NCBI RefSeq assembly: GCF_037975245.1
Contig: NC_092565.1
Span: forward strand, 8,466,999 to 8,530,998
From: Apostichopus japonicus
Lineage: Eukaryota; Echinodermata; Holothuroidea; Aspidochirotida; Stichopodidae
Length of the DNA: 64,000 nt
Direction of reading: 5' to 3'
The notes beneath the pieces were generated by a model, which saw only the letters and a list, made by a program, of their open reading frames with translations, was not told the DNA's origin and made no database searches. Every line of letters starts with the position of its first letter. Position 1 is the stretch's first letter. The translations under genes and the position numbers were made by a program. This document shows positions 1 through 13,850 of this stretch, in pieces.

Positions 1-2138
1 CCCAATCAACCTTACCATGTCAGGAATTTCACACCTCCTTTATATCAAATAAGTATTACATTAATGACAGACCTGGGAGCTACCCTGGCTTTCACACCTT
101 CACAACAGGCTGCCAGCCATAATGCAGCTCCAAAGTAAGCAGAGTGGTATTGCTTAGGAATTTACCCTCGTGTCATCCATATGTTTTTATGGATACATTT
201 TTCTGTTACAACTTACACCAGTTCGATAACAGTCCACATTCGCAAGTATGTAGCTGTTATTATTATTTTCAGTTTCAACTTACTGAAAGGAACTTGTTGA
301 ATCTATATGTGTAAACCCTGGTTCATCACGCCAAGATCCATTAGATTCAAACAAGGCAAGACGTCAACAGGGGAAGTCTGGCACAGATACTGATTTGATA
401 GAAGATATACTTCATTTAGTAACCTAACATAAAGTTCTGCTAAATTGAAGCCTTCTTGTAATTCTTGTGCAAACTCAGCTCTGATACAACCATCCTTATA
501 CAATTCCCTACCTTTCTAAGCAGCCTCAAACCCATTGTGCTGGGTATAAATATCACATGTCTAACCCAGCATTGTTACAAATGTAAAATTCTGCTTCCCT
601 GATACAAGGCTTTTAGCATGGATGAAAATTCTTCAGACTGCTTGTGACATACGGTCGCAATCCCAGATACACACTAACAACTAGGCCTATGCAAACTATG
701 AAAAAGCATCTTTATTTAGTTAACATAACCCCCTCCTTTTCTCCCCCCCCCCCCACACACAGACACACACATCTCTTACAACATCAGAAAGCTAAAGAAA
801 TTACTTGCAATGTGAGCTGTCAATCTTCACTCAAATTGCCGCTTGTTTAAGTTTTGCCTCAATTTTATGCTTGGCACTTTGCTGACCTAAAAAGACCTTT
901 CTCTGTATCAATTGAGGTTCTTGTGCACTTCCTCAGAATTCAAATTTAATGTTTAATTCCATCATTGTGGTGTGAACCTTAAAAGACCACTGACTTCATT
1001 AACAGAAAACCTCTTGAGCTTATTAAAGAGGGCTTAGTGCATTTGGGGCTCATCCAAACTATGCATGTTGAGTAACCATTGTTACTTTTTTTACCACCTA
1101 ATGATTCATTTTATGAAATAACTTGCAACTACTAATAACAATCAAGTTGTACAAACTGCAAATTTGGCTCCAAACTGTAGGGTATAATGCATGCTGAACT
1201 TTTGCAGTATATACTTGCACAATACCAGAATCCAAAGTTTTACTATCAGATGTGTTTTAATACATGTTGTCAGGCTGTGCATGTTCCGTGTTGATCAACA
1301 TGAGCTGTGATAATTCAGTATAAGCTTTAAAGCAATGAGTATTAGGTAACACTGCACTATATCTGAGCCTCCAGATCCCATTATTAAAGATACTACAAAC
1401 CTTGGGTGTTTGCAATAGCTGAAATTGTTAGAGCAAAATCAATACACTATCATGCTCTTAACAATAGCCTATCCAAGTCATTAGACTATAGTCTACTTCA
1501 AAATGGCTTACTTTGATACACAACCCCATGACAATAGAACAATGAGATGGTCTTAGCATGAAGCAGTACTTTAGTCACATACAACACAGCTTTCAATATG
1601 TGCTGACACATAAATGATAGGTTCCCAAATGCTGCAATGCAGGTTTAACATACACCCAAGTAGATCAACTTCTTCAGTAATCATAAAAACAAAAGATGTA
1701 CATGGTAACACAAAAATATTTGCTTTGAGCACATTCTGTATTCTTGATCTTTGACCAATCACTCACATGGTTTGATATCCACAGTTGCGGGTTACAATGA
1801 TATATCATATGTTAGGTCATTATGCATTTAATACAGAGCTGTACAGTTCAACACTTGGCCACACAGACTAAAGACTGGTTGTAATGCAGATCTTTTTCCT
1901 GGATACATGGTACAAGGGAGCCACCATACATTCAACACATATTTTGGCTACTAATTTTATCGGCATATATACATGCAGTCCACTACCACTCTGTGTCCAC
2001 AGAGATTCAGTTTTGACAAGTAGAAAACATTAGAGGTACTGTAGTTTAAGTACCTGGACTAATTGTAGAACAACATGGGACCTTACCTCATAAACTACAC
2101 TAAATCAGACGGGTGAATTATATCATTTATAATAATAG
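1..2138 (-). other. probable 3' UTR and downstream flank of the FAM53-family gene
   Basis: I see no coding exon here on either strand; the short open frames show no conserved motif. If the last FAM53 codon is the stop at 2139, this stretch holds its 3' UTR. The first canonical AATAAA on the minus strand after the stop is at 711-716, which would give a UTR of about 1.4 kb. If splicing occurs at the donor-like site near 2150, a further coding exon could lie here or left of the window. A C-run with CA repeats sits near 745-770. Confidence 0.35.
711..716 (-). promoter_or_regulatory. candidate poly(A) signal for the FAM53-family gene
   Basis: The plus strand reads tttatt, so the minus strand reads AATAAA. 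It is the first canonical hexamer I find downstream of the FAM53 stop codon. Variant ATTAAA hexamers lie closer to the stop, near 1255 and 1828, so the true cleavage site is uncertain. Confidence 0.3.
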
Positions 2139-2935
2139 TTAAATGCCTCTCACCTCTGCCATCTTGTAAAAATCTAGTTTTGGTCTAGCCTCTTCATCCC
2201 GCCTCCTCTTCTTCCCGCCTCCGCCGTGTCTCGACACCGGCACACAAGGTTGTGACTTGCATCTTTGGACCACCTTTTGATTTCTCAATTCCATGTCGTG
2301 AAGAGTGTCCGACCTACTACTGGAGACGGAGGTGACCGATCCGGAACTCTCGGACATACGATCTCGATCATCCACGGATGAGAAAGCATACATAGTCCTC
2401 GGTAGACACACAGGCCGGAAAGAATTGAACCTCTCAAACCAGAACGGAGGATTGGTACTGCCATCCCACGACGTTGCCGACACTGGCCTCTGTACAGGCG
2501 AATCCGGGGGAGTGGAATATTCTGAAATGTTTGAAGATGTTGCACCCGCATTTTGACTTGAAGGAATGTGGCTGGAAAGTCTGTGGTAATTAAAACAAGC
2601 AGTCTTTGAGAGGGGGGAGTGCCCCTGATACCCATCCAGTTTTGATCTTGTGCGGACTGGTCTCCAATGCTTTGTCGCCCGTGGTTTAAACCGGCTGCTG
2701 GCTCTACTTCTCTCTGTTACCTCCCCAGCTGACATTGACCTGCAGTGTCTCTTTTTGGGAGGTGCAGAAGGAGGTGTGGCTGAGAGGACTTTGCCCCCAT
2801 CTTGTCTGTCAGCTACGTCACTCTGAAGAAAATAGCATGCTGCTGAACCCGCTGTGTGAGATCTACTCCTTGGTCGCTCTTCAGGAGAGATATCATTGAC
2901 TGTTACCGGTGGGGCATCAAAGACGGTCCTACTCC
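2139..2935 (-). CDS. FAM53: FAM53 coding exon 3 (main exon)
   Basis: The acceptor on the minus strand is ttttccag just right of 2935. The exon enters with two bases that complete a Gly codon (phase 1 intron). It encodes residues 45-309, including the RHCRS, CKSQPCV, KKRRR and LDFYKM motifs, and ends in TAA at 2139-2141. Confidence 0.85.
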
Positions 2936-5900
2936 CTGGAAAAATAAACCAGAAATCAAACAGGTTTTAATTATTCCTTACCAAATTTTGAGCAAGAATA
3001 TTTAACATTTAAACTCTGTACAAGATGTTCAGGTTGGGATCATTGGTGACAGCTGAGTTGTTGCACCAATGTGTGGACCTATACTATGTATCACAAATGA
3101 AGTTTATCAAAGATTTACTGTAAGATGTATCATATATTTACAATGTTATCAGACTGCTACCTGTTGACCTTTGGCCTCAACAAACAACAATATCGTTCTT
3201 GTTCGTTCTGCCAATCCATGACCACAGAACACATTATACTACATTAGTGTTGCTACATCAGCATCACATGAATAACAACACATAAACTCAAATTTGTAAA
3301 AGTCTTTAAAAAACACAACAAAATGGTTATTTGGTTAGCAAATTTTTATGAACCAGAATGAATGCTTCAACTTCCCAGTGTGAAGAGATACTAGGCACCA
3401 ATTGAACAGTTATGGTAGGATGAGTTAGTTACGTTGTCTACATCTGAAGGGGTAAAAGGTACTGTACATGAACTACTTCTCAATTATCTAAACTTGCATG
3501 TTGCCAATTTCAATCATAATCAGCCAAGTTAATTCTGGCAAGTTCTCATAGGGAGACTACTATTTGTGATCACTGGACTAAACAACATTCATAGTTAGAG
3601 TGAGCAATATAACAACCTCTATGTCCAGCATTACCAGTCTCTGTATGATTACCTGCTGGGATAACTAATAATACAGAAATTTCCCATCATGCACAGCTAG
3701 TGCATCCAAACAACCTACCATGTCCAGTAATACCAGTCTCTGAAACAGTGATTGCTGAACTGACCTAACTAATAATTTTCCATCATGCACGGCTAGTGAA
3801 GCCATACAACCTACTATGTCCAACATAACAAGTTTCTGAAACAGTGATTGCTAGATTGACTAATATTTAGTAATTTCTATCGTGCACGGCTAGTGTAGCC
3901 TAAAAACCTTTCATGACCAGCATTTCCAGTCTCTGAAACAGTGATTGCTAGACTGACTAATAATCATTTCCCATCAAGCACAGCTACTTCAGCTTAGCAG
4001 CCTTTCATGTCCAGCATTACCAGTCTTGGAAACAGTGATTGCTGGACTGACTAATAATCATTTCCCATCAAGCACAGCTACTTTAACCTAGCAACCTCTC
4101 ATGTCCAGCATTACCAGTCTTGAAAACAGTGATTGCTGGACTGACTTACTGTATAATACTTTCCCATCATGCATCTTTAGTGCAGAATTACTACCTCACA
4201 TTTCCAGTATTAACAGTCTTAGAAACAGAGATTGCTGGACTGACTAATAGTAATTTCCCATCATGCACAGCTACTTCAACCTAGCAACCTCTCATGTCCA
4301 GCATTACCAGTCTTGGAAACAGTGATTGCTGGACTGACCTATAATACTTTCCCATCATGCATCTCTAGTGCAGAATTACTACCTCACATTTCCAGTATTA
4401 ACAGTCTTAGAAACAGAGATTGCTGGACTGACTAATAGTAATTTCCCATCATGCACAGCTACTTCAACCTAGCAACCTTTCATGTCCAGCATTACCAGTC
4501 TTGGAAACAGTGATTGCTGGACTGACTTACTGTATAATACTTTCCCATCATGCATCTTTAGTGCAGAATTACTACCTCACATTTCCAGTATTAACAGTCT
4601 TAGAAACAGAGATTGCTGGACTGACTAATAGTAATTTCCCATCATGCACAGCTACTTCAACCTAGCAACCTCTCATGTCCAGCATTACCAGTCTTGGAAA
4701 CAGTGATTGCTGGACTGACCTATAATACTTTCCCATCATGCATCTCTAGTGCAGAATTACTACCTCACATTTCCAGTATTAACAGTCTTAGAAACAGAGA
4801 TTGCTGGACTGACTAATAGTAATTTCCCATCATGCACAGCTACTTCAACCTAGCAACCTTTCATGTCCAGCATTACCAGTCTTGGAAACAGTGATTGCTG
4901 GACTGACCTGTAATACTTTCCCATCATGCATCTTTAGTGCAGAATTACTACCTCACATTTCCATTATTTACAGTCTTAAAACAGAGATTGCTGGACTGAC
5001 TAATAGTAATTTCCCATCATGCACAGCTACTTCAGCTTAGCAACCTCTCATGTCCAGCATTACCAGTCTCTAAAACAGTGATTGCTGGACTGACTAATAG
5101 TAATTTCACATCATGCATCTCTAGTGCAGAATTACTACTGTACCTCACATTTCCAGTATTAACAGTCTATAAGGCAGTACCATCAATCAATGTCAAGGAA
5201 GCCTGTTCCAATTACTCTTATCCAAACAAAGTTCAGCCATCTCACAAACTGTGGCCATCTCTCAAAGGTAAACATTTGTTGACATTCTGAAATAAATGGT
5301 CCATTTGTACAGTGTGCATTCACGTGCATGCTGAGTGTAGCCTACATCATGATCTAAAGGTAGCTCTCCCCTTCTTTTCCTTCATATAGGAACTGGCATA
5401 ACAATAACAATGTTTAAACTGATCAACTGAGTCCAGAGACTTAATATCTACTGGAAATGAGTTCTCCAAACGGGGGGGGGGGGGGGGGGGGGGTGGAGCA
5501 GCATGATGAAAGCTACTGTACGATCCCCCTATCGTTTTCAGATGAGACACAGGAACAATAAGCTGGTTAAGATTGTGATGTAGATGGCCTGTTTTTAGTT
5601 TGTTGATGCAAGATATCACACATAGGTCACTTGGGATATTTCATTCAATAGCACGCAAGTATCTATGTATAGATTTAGTATCTATGTAGAAATTTGTAGG
5701 AGTAAAGGCAGTTAATATATGTCTGCTCTGTGAAGATAATTTGGGTAGAAGTTGCGCCAGCTAGTAAGGAATTTCTGTAATCAATCCTACAGGAGATTAC
5801 TGCGTGAATAAGTTTTTCAGTTGCAGACTTGGTAGCCACTTCCCAGCAAACAAAAGGCCTATAAACAAACCCCAACTGCTGGCTATTCAAGGTAACAATA

Positions 5901-8900
5901 ACTGCTTTGTCATTATTGATCCTCATTATTTCCACACAAGGAAATGATCAAGCTTCATTATGAGCTACATATAAAAATAGACTGATATCTTTATTGTAAC
6001 TTGAGACATCCTCTTGCAATACTTAATAGACAATCTACACTTAACATCAATACCACAATGGCATCTATAGATATATCTTTCCAAAGTTAGTATGTTTCAT
6101 AAACGAGCAATGTTTCAATTTCAAAGCATTGCAGGTCTCCTAATTCATATATGACATATAAACAGTAAGATGCTAGTAACAGAATTCAAGCTATAGAGCA
6201 TACAGCACATTGATGTATCAGCAACCCACTGAGCAATAAGACTGCCTGCATTACTGTATGTCCCTTCCTGCTTGCTGTCTACAATAAGTACTGTACTACA
6301 CTGTGTGGGGAGGAAGTGTACAATTTTAAACAAATTTTTTATGTCTTGCAGAATATTATTGCTGGTGGCAAAGGTAACCATGACCTTGCTATCTATAGAC
6401 ATGCAAAACCTGTTTATTTAAAAGAGTAACTTTCATATTGTTGGTTAATGATGACAAGCAGAAGCAACTTTGAAGATGTGGCACTAAACACCTGCTCCCA
6501 ATATCCTAGTATATGAACTTTTGGAATTCTCAAAGATTTGGGTGTTTGTCACCCTGCACTGAACCTCTCCATATTGTGTTCCAAGGCCTCAGCCAAAATT
6601 GAGGTACATGACGTGTAGGGATTCAAATTTGCATCATGGGAGTCAAATTTAATGTAAACTTGTACAGATCATCCCAACAAATTGGAGAATGAAGCAAAAC
6701 CTACTAATACTAGATATAACAATATCAAAAGTAACAAAAGCATTTTTCAGCTTTACACATCAACTCTACAATAACAGTAACTCAGTTATTTCTACAGGCA
6801 ACACTGGCATAAGCATATTTGATAAATTTATGTCCCAAAAATCCAAAAGGATAGTTTCTACATTCATGATGCAGGAAAAAATATACTCATGGACCCACTT
6901 CTGATTGCAATATAGAGAAAATTAGAATTCAAAATTTAGCCAGGAGTATTAGCACATAAATTCAAGAGTGTGAAATTTGAGTTAAAAAGCCAGAAAACTC
7001 CAGGGAAAACTGGAAGGATTGGTCGGTCTGGTTCTTTGAGTAATCCTATTACCAGCTCATTTTTTTCTGTTAATTCCCCCTGGTATCATATGAAGTAGGT
7101 AGTTCTTGTACAAGTAGAGCTAATATTGTGGTATCATGTTGTCATATGTACTAACCCTGGAGATGATTAGCCAATGTGTGTAATAATTACCTAGTCAGAC
7201 AACTTGCAGGTTGTCTGACCTACATACCTTCAGTGCTGGTTCTTGTTGGGACTACCAGAAATGATTCACCACAGCTCTACAATACTAATAAATGATAAAT
7301 TGATACAATTTCTTCTTTTTTTGTACCATCTCTGCAATTATTGTTTATTTTTAGTGTACTCTACACCTAACATTTATTGGAACATTTCATGTGTACTATA
7401 CACAATCACATTGAAATAGAATATATTGTTGCATGTTTCATTAATCAGAGGAGCCCTTTGTTTCAGGTGCAGGAATTAGTCACTCTTTCCAAGCATTGAT
7501 TATGGTAAATGTGTTAGCTCAGTGGAACAAATGAAAGCTATCAAATAAATATGGTACATTTTGCAAAACTATGTAGTTTAGTGATGCAAAGGATAAAGGA
7601 ATGATTAATATCTAATAAAATATGGTGCATTTGGCAGAACTGGCTAAATTGTTAGTTCAGTGAAACAAAGGAATGCTATCTAATAATTATGGTGCATTTT
7701 GCAGAACTGCCTAACTGTGTTAGCTTAGTGACACCAAGGAATGCTACTATATCTAATAAATATTGTACAGTTTGTGTTCGGCATGAAACAAAATGTTGGA
7801 AAGGAGAATCAATGGTTAAGAAACGTACAGTATGCTGTATACTGGGGTCAGCTTTTCCCTGTCTCTTAATTTTCAAACTGTTTTTAATTTTCTCACAGAT
7901 GCAACTTAAAATCATAGTTTAATTTTCATGAAGTCATTACAGTAGATTATCTTACCAACATAGAATAACATCCAGACACAGTTGACATATTTACATATTT
8001 CATTTCAAAAGGAAAAGAATGCAGTTGTTTGACAATCCATCGATCATCCCTCCCTCTGCAACCCCTCTCCCCCCCCCCCACCCCAGGCCCCCTTAAAAAC
8101 AATTATCATTACATGCCATTGGAATATAGTTGCTACTGTGATGGCTTTCTGTGATGGCTTGCCGTGCTCCCTTGCTGCAAGTTCATCAGTCTTGGCTTGA
8201 AATCATGAGATTGGCTTACAGGGCCACCTTGTACAGAATGACAAATCATTCAGCTTAACGTACATTGAAAAAAAATAAATGGAGCAATTTCTGAAGTGAT
8301 CTCACAACCCATCCAAATTCCTTTACGACCAAAACAGTGATTCACTACTGCACCCATAGGTTGCTAACTTTCGGTCTACTCCACAGGTAGGAAAAGCATG
8401 ACATGGCAGGAAAATGTTCTGTAGCCTGTGAGGTTTTAAAAGCTTCAAAAATGCAGCTCTTGTATTATGAAGTAACATTTTTATCCAATTGATAATAAAA
8501 CAACCGAAACAATGTTTTGAAAGGAAAACAAGAGGTATGTGTACTTTGGGCAATTTTTAGGGCTTCCTGGTGATAACTTATATACCACAAGGACAACTGT
8601 GCATGTAGAGCTTTCAGATCATTCATTTCCCACATGATGTAATGTATTTCCATTATAGTTCACAGGAATAGGTTCAAGGATTCTTGCAAATACTCACCTG
8701 TGCATAAGTCATGGTCTAAGCGTAACTGTTGGGCTCTTGTCTTGCTTCTGGTTTGATATGGGATCTGAAAATCAAGTTTTACAAAGAAAAGTAAGTTCCA
8801 TTGTCATTATACAAGTTATCTAAATGTGGTTTGTTCACATGATTCAAGTTATTTAAGTGTGGTTTGTTCACAACAACATACAAGGTGGTTCTGTATGCAG

Positions 8901-11900
8901 TCTTGATGCTGTCAACAACCTTGGAAGTTGACTGTACTGTATATGGCTTTCACTAAATACACATTGTCAGACATGTATCAGATATCAGCTGAACAGATTA
9001 AGAGGGTTTGTGAGCTTTGCAGAACTATAACCTTTATACTTCAATCCTAAGTTATGAAATGAACCACATCTTTAACTAAAATTAAGGGGAAGGGGGAGGG
9101 GATGAAGAAAAGGTTAACTATTTTATAAATAGGAGAATGTATTTGACGTTTGTTGACTTATCAGGTAATGTAAAATAATCTAGAGCTGTTGATCACAATG
9201 GACCTCAACCAAATGATTTGTAGTACTGTATGCCACATACACAAAACATTGGCATTAATTCAGACTTCTTTTGTAAATGTCTTAGTTGCATTGGTACCTT
9301 GTCCTCATACCAAGAAACAAAGGCTACTGACCCCTGGCATGGCCCTAGCTTCGCTGTTTCACAGGAATTGGCCGGCACGCCCCTCATTTCACCCCCCACC
9401 CTGCCCCTCTTTTGACCGACTTTCACTGCCCAGACCCTCTTAACTTTCCTTGTCAACAATAATGGTCGCCGCCACTTTGGCGAGTGACTCATGGCTAAGT
9501 TAAACCACAATATTAGCAAGACTACCTTTACAAACATTTCACCGTATGATAAAGCCATACCGAGGCGAACAATCTCAATGGTGATTTACTGTGTAAAATG
9601 GTTTGCTATCTGCACATGCATTAATGTACATACAGGAATTTTACTTGTGCAGAGGATGTTCAGGAACTTCACACAGCTTCCTCTTCAATTCATTTGTAAA
9701 CACACAGCTAAACATGATTTAAAAACTACTATTACCATCTATCACAGGTAAAGGTTTAGCTTACAAAGTATGTTCTAGAAGGATTCATAAACATGTAGTG
9801 TTCATATATTCATTTCTGAACCAATTAAAAATGTTTAGATTTCAAAATTGATTATTGATATCTCATGACTGCTTGATTGCAGTATGTGTAGGCACCCACT
9901 AAACAGCTGAGTATAGCACTAGTGGCCAAAGTAGAATTCTATTACTAACAATAAACATGTGGAAATCCCCACCTGAACTTACAGTAAAATAGAAAGAGCC
10001 CTAAATTACTACAGTATTATACAAAATATTTTAACAAGCTGTAACCACTTTATTCCATGTTTTGTGCTATTAATATCCATTAGGTTATACGCCTTTTGAT
10101 CTGATTTGCAGAAAATAAAATCCAAAAAAACATGATTATCTGTCATATTGGTAGAAAAGTTTTTGCCGAAGAAGCATGAAACGGCCAATTTGGCTAGGCT
10201 TCAATGTGCCATACACTAACAACGGTAGGATAGCATTTAGGTTCATTAACACAACCAAAGAACCAGTTAGCTTTTTGATTCATTGCCATTTATTTGCCAA
10301 AATGTTAAAGGTCACCCAATTTTCTCAGCATTGTTGACATACTGTATGTATTCATTTCTATGAGCATTATAATGCACCATACATTTTATGAATGACAGCA
10401 CAGCCTGTACTGAAGGTAAGTGTGTATGTATTTGTCATTTGTGTGTGTGTATGTTTGTGTTGGTTTTCCAAGAGGTCAATTCAGTGTCCATTGTTGGCAG
10501 TGTGTCAATGTATGAATGTGTGTGGCGTATGTACTGAAGTTTGGCACGGTTGTTTTTTGTTCTGATAATCATTGACAATATTGAGCTGGTAGATATGATT
10601 AAAGGTGTTCAATGAAGATCTCCAGTCCTGTTTCATATAGCTTAATTTCTTAGCAGGAGGATGCACTTCTGCAATGTATTTCTTCAACCATAAACTGCCG
10701 AAAAAGGTACAGACATTTTTTTTTAAATAAAATAAATATGTCAATGTTCTTAGTCACAAACAACGGAAATTTTTTTATTATTATTGCACCGGTGCTGATA
10801 TAGCGCAAATTCCCAGGGTCCAATGCGCTGAACAAAACACATACCAAATACAAAAATACAATTGAATACACTTGTTTGAAATGAAACAGCTACAACAGAC
10901 TAATAATGTGCCCCAGTGCATTGATTCTGAAAACGGGACAGGCTAATATAGAAGTCTATTCCAGATAAAAACTTTACTACACATTGTTTCTCCAGTTACT
11001 TGAAGCACATATAGCACACATGATATTAAAGAGTTAAAGCCACTTAGCCACATGTATACAGATGGTTTGTGTTTTTAGTAATGATGACATGAAGTCAAGA
11101 AAAATAAAAGAATGCAACAAATTAACAATGTATCTCAGAGTTATGTTTTTTTCTCACAAGTTTCCATACAAGATACTTAGTATCTGCAACCTGCTAATCC
11201 CATAGAGACTCATTTCGTTCTTCTATGTTGAAAGATAAAGGAATGCTTAATTCTGAGTTCGGAGGAAAGCTAAAACCCTGGAGCTTGCATGAACATTTGA
11301 CTGGCTGTGCTGATTCTGATCTTCCATAGAAGATCAGTGAATATGAAGCTACCTCATTCATCTGATCAAGTGACATACTGTACCGTAGCTATACTGGTCC
11401 GCAGCATACCGGTATTCAATCTTATTAACTAGCATCAAACAGAAACTGAGACCTCTACGACCAGTACTTGCTGATTGCCACAACCGGGAACCGGGGTAGG
11501 GATTCTAGACATTTCAACACAATGACCCAACTAGCCAGGACATTATAAAACAGGGACCTCCCCCCGCCCCTGCATATTATGTCCCCAATGTTGTCACATA
11601 GAACAGTGAATATAGTTGTGGTAAAAGATGTGTGCACCCTGTACAGATTTTAGATAGCCTGTTACACATAGCTAGTACAATAGATATTGAAGCCAAGGCA
11701 AAGTTAGTTCTACTGTAACCATGCTGTGTGAACTATGGTTTAGTTCCTTGCTGCTACACCTTTTCTATACAACATCAATAGTACTATATAACCTAGTATT
11801 GTAGGTAATAGAACTAGGCTGACTTCCCAATTGCAGCAGCAGTTCACAACCGAAATATCACAATTTTTCATTTCCTCTAGGCTTTTATAAAACTTGATGT

Positions 11901-12337
11901 AGCACTTAGTTCAAAACTGGTTGAAAATATTCCAAGAATTATACATGTTTAAGAACAGTTGAGAAATTTAGGATGAATAAACAGCAATTTTACGAGTCAT
12001 AAGAATATTGAACAGAAATAGCCTGATAAATGATTTCATCAACAAAATGTTCTGATACTATCACTTTATTGACTATTGTTCATTTGACAAGCGTTTGAAC
12101 CAATCAGGGTGTAACAACTTTTCATTTAATGATCTAAGGTCAACTTGATTATTGTTTCATGTTCGACTCTCCACTAAACAGGAATCACAGTATTGTTTGT
12201 GTACTAAACTACTTTTGTATGAGCAAAAAAAAAAGTGAGTCTCAGCAAAAGAAAAAGCAGATAAAACTTACCACAAGTGGATGGTTAACATCTTCAAGAG
12301 ATTGTTTACTTAATTGCTCACTGAGTTCTGAGATCAT
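2139..12337 (-). CDS. FAM53: FAM53-family nuclear regulator, three coding exons, 309 residues
   Basis: Join of complement exons 12272-12337, 8698-8764 and 2139-2935: 930 nt including the stop, in frame throughout. The N-terminus (MISELSEQLSKQSLEDV) matches the short FAM53 start motif that ends in a QSLDDL-like core. Family hallmarks follow: a KKRHCRS block at residues 105-111, Ser/Pro-rich stretches, CKSQPCV at 270-276, a KKRRR nuclear-localisation-type cluster at 286-290 and LDFYKM at 298-303. Vertebrate FAM53 proteins (the zebrafish member is called simplet) are nuclear and are reported to support beta-catenin nuclear localisation; that role here is inferred. The protein ends only five residues after LDFYKM, whereas vertebrate members continue for several dozen. 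A good donor-like site (GAG|GTGAGA) lies just before the stop, so a further C-terminal exon is possible. Which paralogue (A, B or C) cannot be said. Confidence 0.85.
3600..5170. repeat. tandem array, ~95-bp unit organised as ~190-bp dimers
   Basis: The phrase attgctggactgac recurs about every 95 bp. Two alternating unit types are seen, one with catgcacagctacttc and one with catgcatctctagtgc. Type-specific phrases such as cttggaaacagtgatt recur near 4311, 4501, 4692 and 4881, so the higher-order period is about 190 bp. The left part is more diverged, as expected at an array edge. Confidence 0.85.
7485..7770. repeat. four diverged copies of a ~67-bp tandem repeat
   Basis: Phrases like tatctaataa, atggtgcatttt and gcagaactg recur with gttagctcagtg between them, about every 67 bp. 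Copies are diverged. Lies in FAM53 intron 2. Confidence 0.6.
8698..8764 (-). CDS. FAM53: FAM53 coding exon 2
   Basis: 67 nt. The acceptor is ttgattttcag and the donor is CAG|GTGAGT. It encodes residues 23-44 and the first base of a Gly codon; phase 0 in, phase 1 out. It is included because its frame joins both neighbours exactly. The residues (IPYQTRSKTRAQQL and on) are not strongly diagnostic. Confidence 0.75.
8765..12271 (-). other. FAM53 intron 1 (phase 0)
   Basis: A 3.5 kb intron. The overlapping frames near 9190-9560 on both strands show no conserved motif. A minus-oriented retroposon 3' end lies near 10760-10870. Nothing else recognisable. Confidence 0.65.
10760..10870 (-). mobile_element. 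3' end of a retroposon (LINE/SINE-type tail)
   Basis: On the minus strand the text runs through CAGCGCATTGGACC and TTTGCGCTATATCAGC into a short AATAATAATAA tail. A GCGCTATAT motif followed by a simple-repeat tail is typical of 3' ends of LINEs and SINEs in many marine animals. The 5' limit cannot be placed. Confidence 0.45.
12272..12337 (-). CDS. FAM53: FAM53 coding exon 1 with start codon
   Basis: ATG at 12335-12337 on the minus strand, 22 codons, then donor GTG|GTAAGT (phase 0). The peptide MISELSEQLSKQSLEDV fits the FAM53 N-terminal signature, which supports this start. Confidence 0.8.
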
Positions 12338-13610
12338 GTTCTGCACCCCAGATTTGGGATGGCAGGTACAAAGCAAAAGCCTCTGTTATTACCAAGGGAC
12401 AATGGAATGCCTAAAAACCATTCCTCTGAAGATAATTATCAATTAGCCATTTTAGGGTTGTAATTTAGTGGTAATTTAGGGAAGCTATATTTTCCAAAAA
12501 GACCATTTCATTTCCATGTGTAGGTGTGATACAGGCATGAGTCTGAACCACAGTACTTTTCTATTGAGGTAGATATAGCTAATGATGATGTCACTTCTGA
12601 AGTGTGATGCAGACAGGCCTGTATCTAATCTGAAATATGAATAAAGGAAAGTTTCAATTATTAACAGAAAAAAGTCCCCATCAATATGGAACTCAGAACA
12701 CCTCTTTGCTCTCTGTCTGAAGAAAGTGTAATAGTATATTTTAATACAGTGCTAACTGGATATTAAACTAAAATTGCATAATACCTAACAGGGTCACATC
12801 ACTGATCTACTGTATGCCTCTGCAGTTTGAATGCAACTCCCAAATACCATATTTTATTAAATAATAATTCATACAATAGAAGTCACTTAAAATACTGTAC
12901 TGTATGTTGCAAACAGAATGAGCTCACACAGGTGTCCATCTGTTTCAAGGTGCACATGGTTACAAAATGTTTACAGGCATGTTGAACTCTTGTTATTTCT
13001 TAACTACCTTGGATTTGGAAATAAAATAATAAAAAATGAAAACAATGCAAGTTAGGCCTAAGTTCCATAGATGCGGTGTGGTTAACATAATAAATGTCAA
13101 GGTCAGACATACCTTACACTTGCTATCCTGAAATGGATGCTACATAGGGAATTCTGAGGTGAAGACTCATTCTTATTTTGGGTTCGGAAGTTGGAGGGGA
13201 TGCATAGATGCAGTGTGGGGAAAAGAGTTGACTGGGCATTCGCACACCTGGAATGGATACCAGGATACATCTCTCAAGTGACCCTGCATTCTATAGACTA
13301 ATGGTTGTACCTTTTCAATTAACCTAGCCTATCTTAAATATATAAAATATGCTAGCCTAGGCTGCTGCCTACTGTAACTTAAGATACTTTCGACAATAGG
13401 ACAGTTAGGGATAGGATTGGAATACACTACATGCTACAGTAGGCTACTGTAGGATGCAATGTTTCTTGTGTAAAGCAGAGCAGAGGCGAAGCTTCGGACA
13501 AATCTTGAGAAACATCGTCACTGAAACTGGAAATTGTGCCTTTTATACATCACAGTGAACCTTCTTACAAATAACATATCGAAGTGTTAAAAAGTAACCA
13601 GCCGCAAAGT

Positions 13611-13850
13611 ACTCACACCAGCAAATCACCATTTCCTGTCAGTACAATTTTCCATCATGTTCACGTTCGTTACAAAAAAATAGCCTAATACTATGCATAC
13701 AATATAGCATCTGTGGTACTGTTCCACTTTCGACCCTACCACTAGTACTCTGCTATGTTGCTGCCAATCTACAGTATTGTGTTCGTTTAGTGTGTGTTAG
13801 CTACGTGCGCGGCGGATACGGCCGTCGCTTCAGATTCGACGTGCAGGGAT
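13611..13850 (-). promoter_or_regulatory. candidate FAM53 first non-coding exon and promoter
   Basis: The stretch 13795-13850 is locally CpG-rich (gtgcgcggcggatacggccg) in otherwise AT-rich DNA. A GTGAGT donor on the minus strand lies at 13611-13616, so a 5' UTR exon ending at 13617 could splice to an acceptor upstream of 12337. This is positional inference only. Confidence 0.25.

Larger units (their letters stand above)
2936..8697 (-). other. FAM53 intron 2 (phase 1)
   Basis: A 5.8 kb intron between the exon ending at 8698 (donor GTGAGT) and the exon starting at 2935. It holds the ~190-bp-period array at 3600-5170, a run of more than 20 G at about 5471-5493, and a ~67-bp tandem repeat near 7485-7770. 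The open frames inside show no recognisable protein. Confidence 0.7.

Noticed and set aside
9189-9558. Overlapping open frames on both strands in FAM53 intron 1
   Set aside because: No family motif, no splice support and short length; likely chance.
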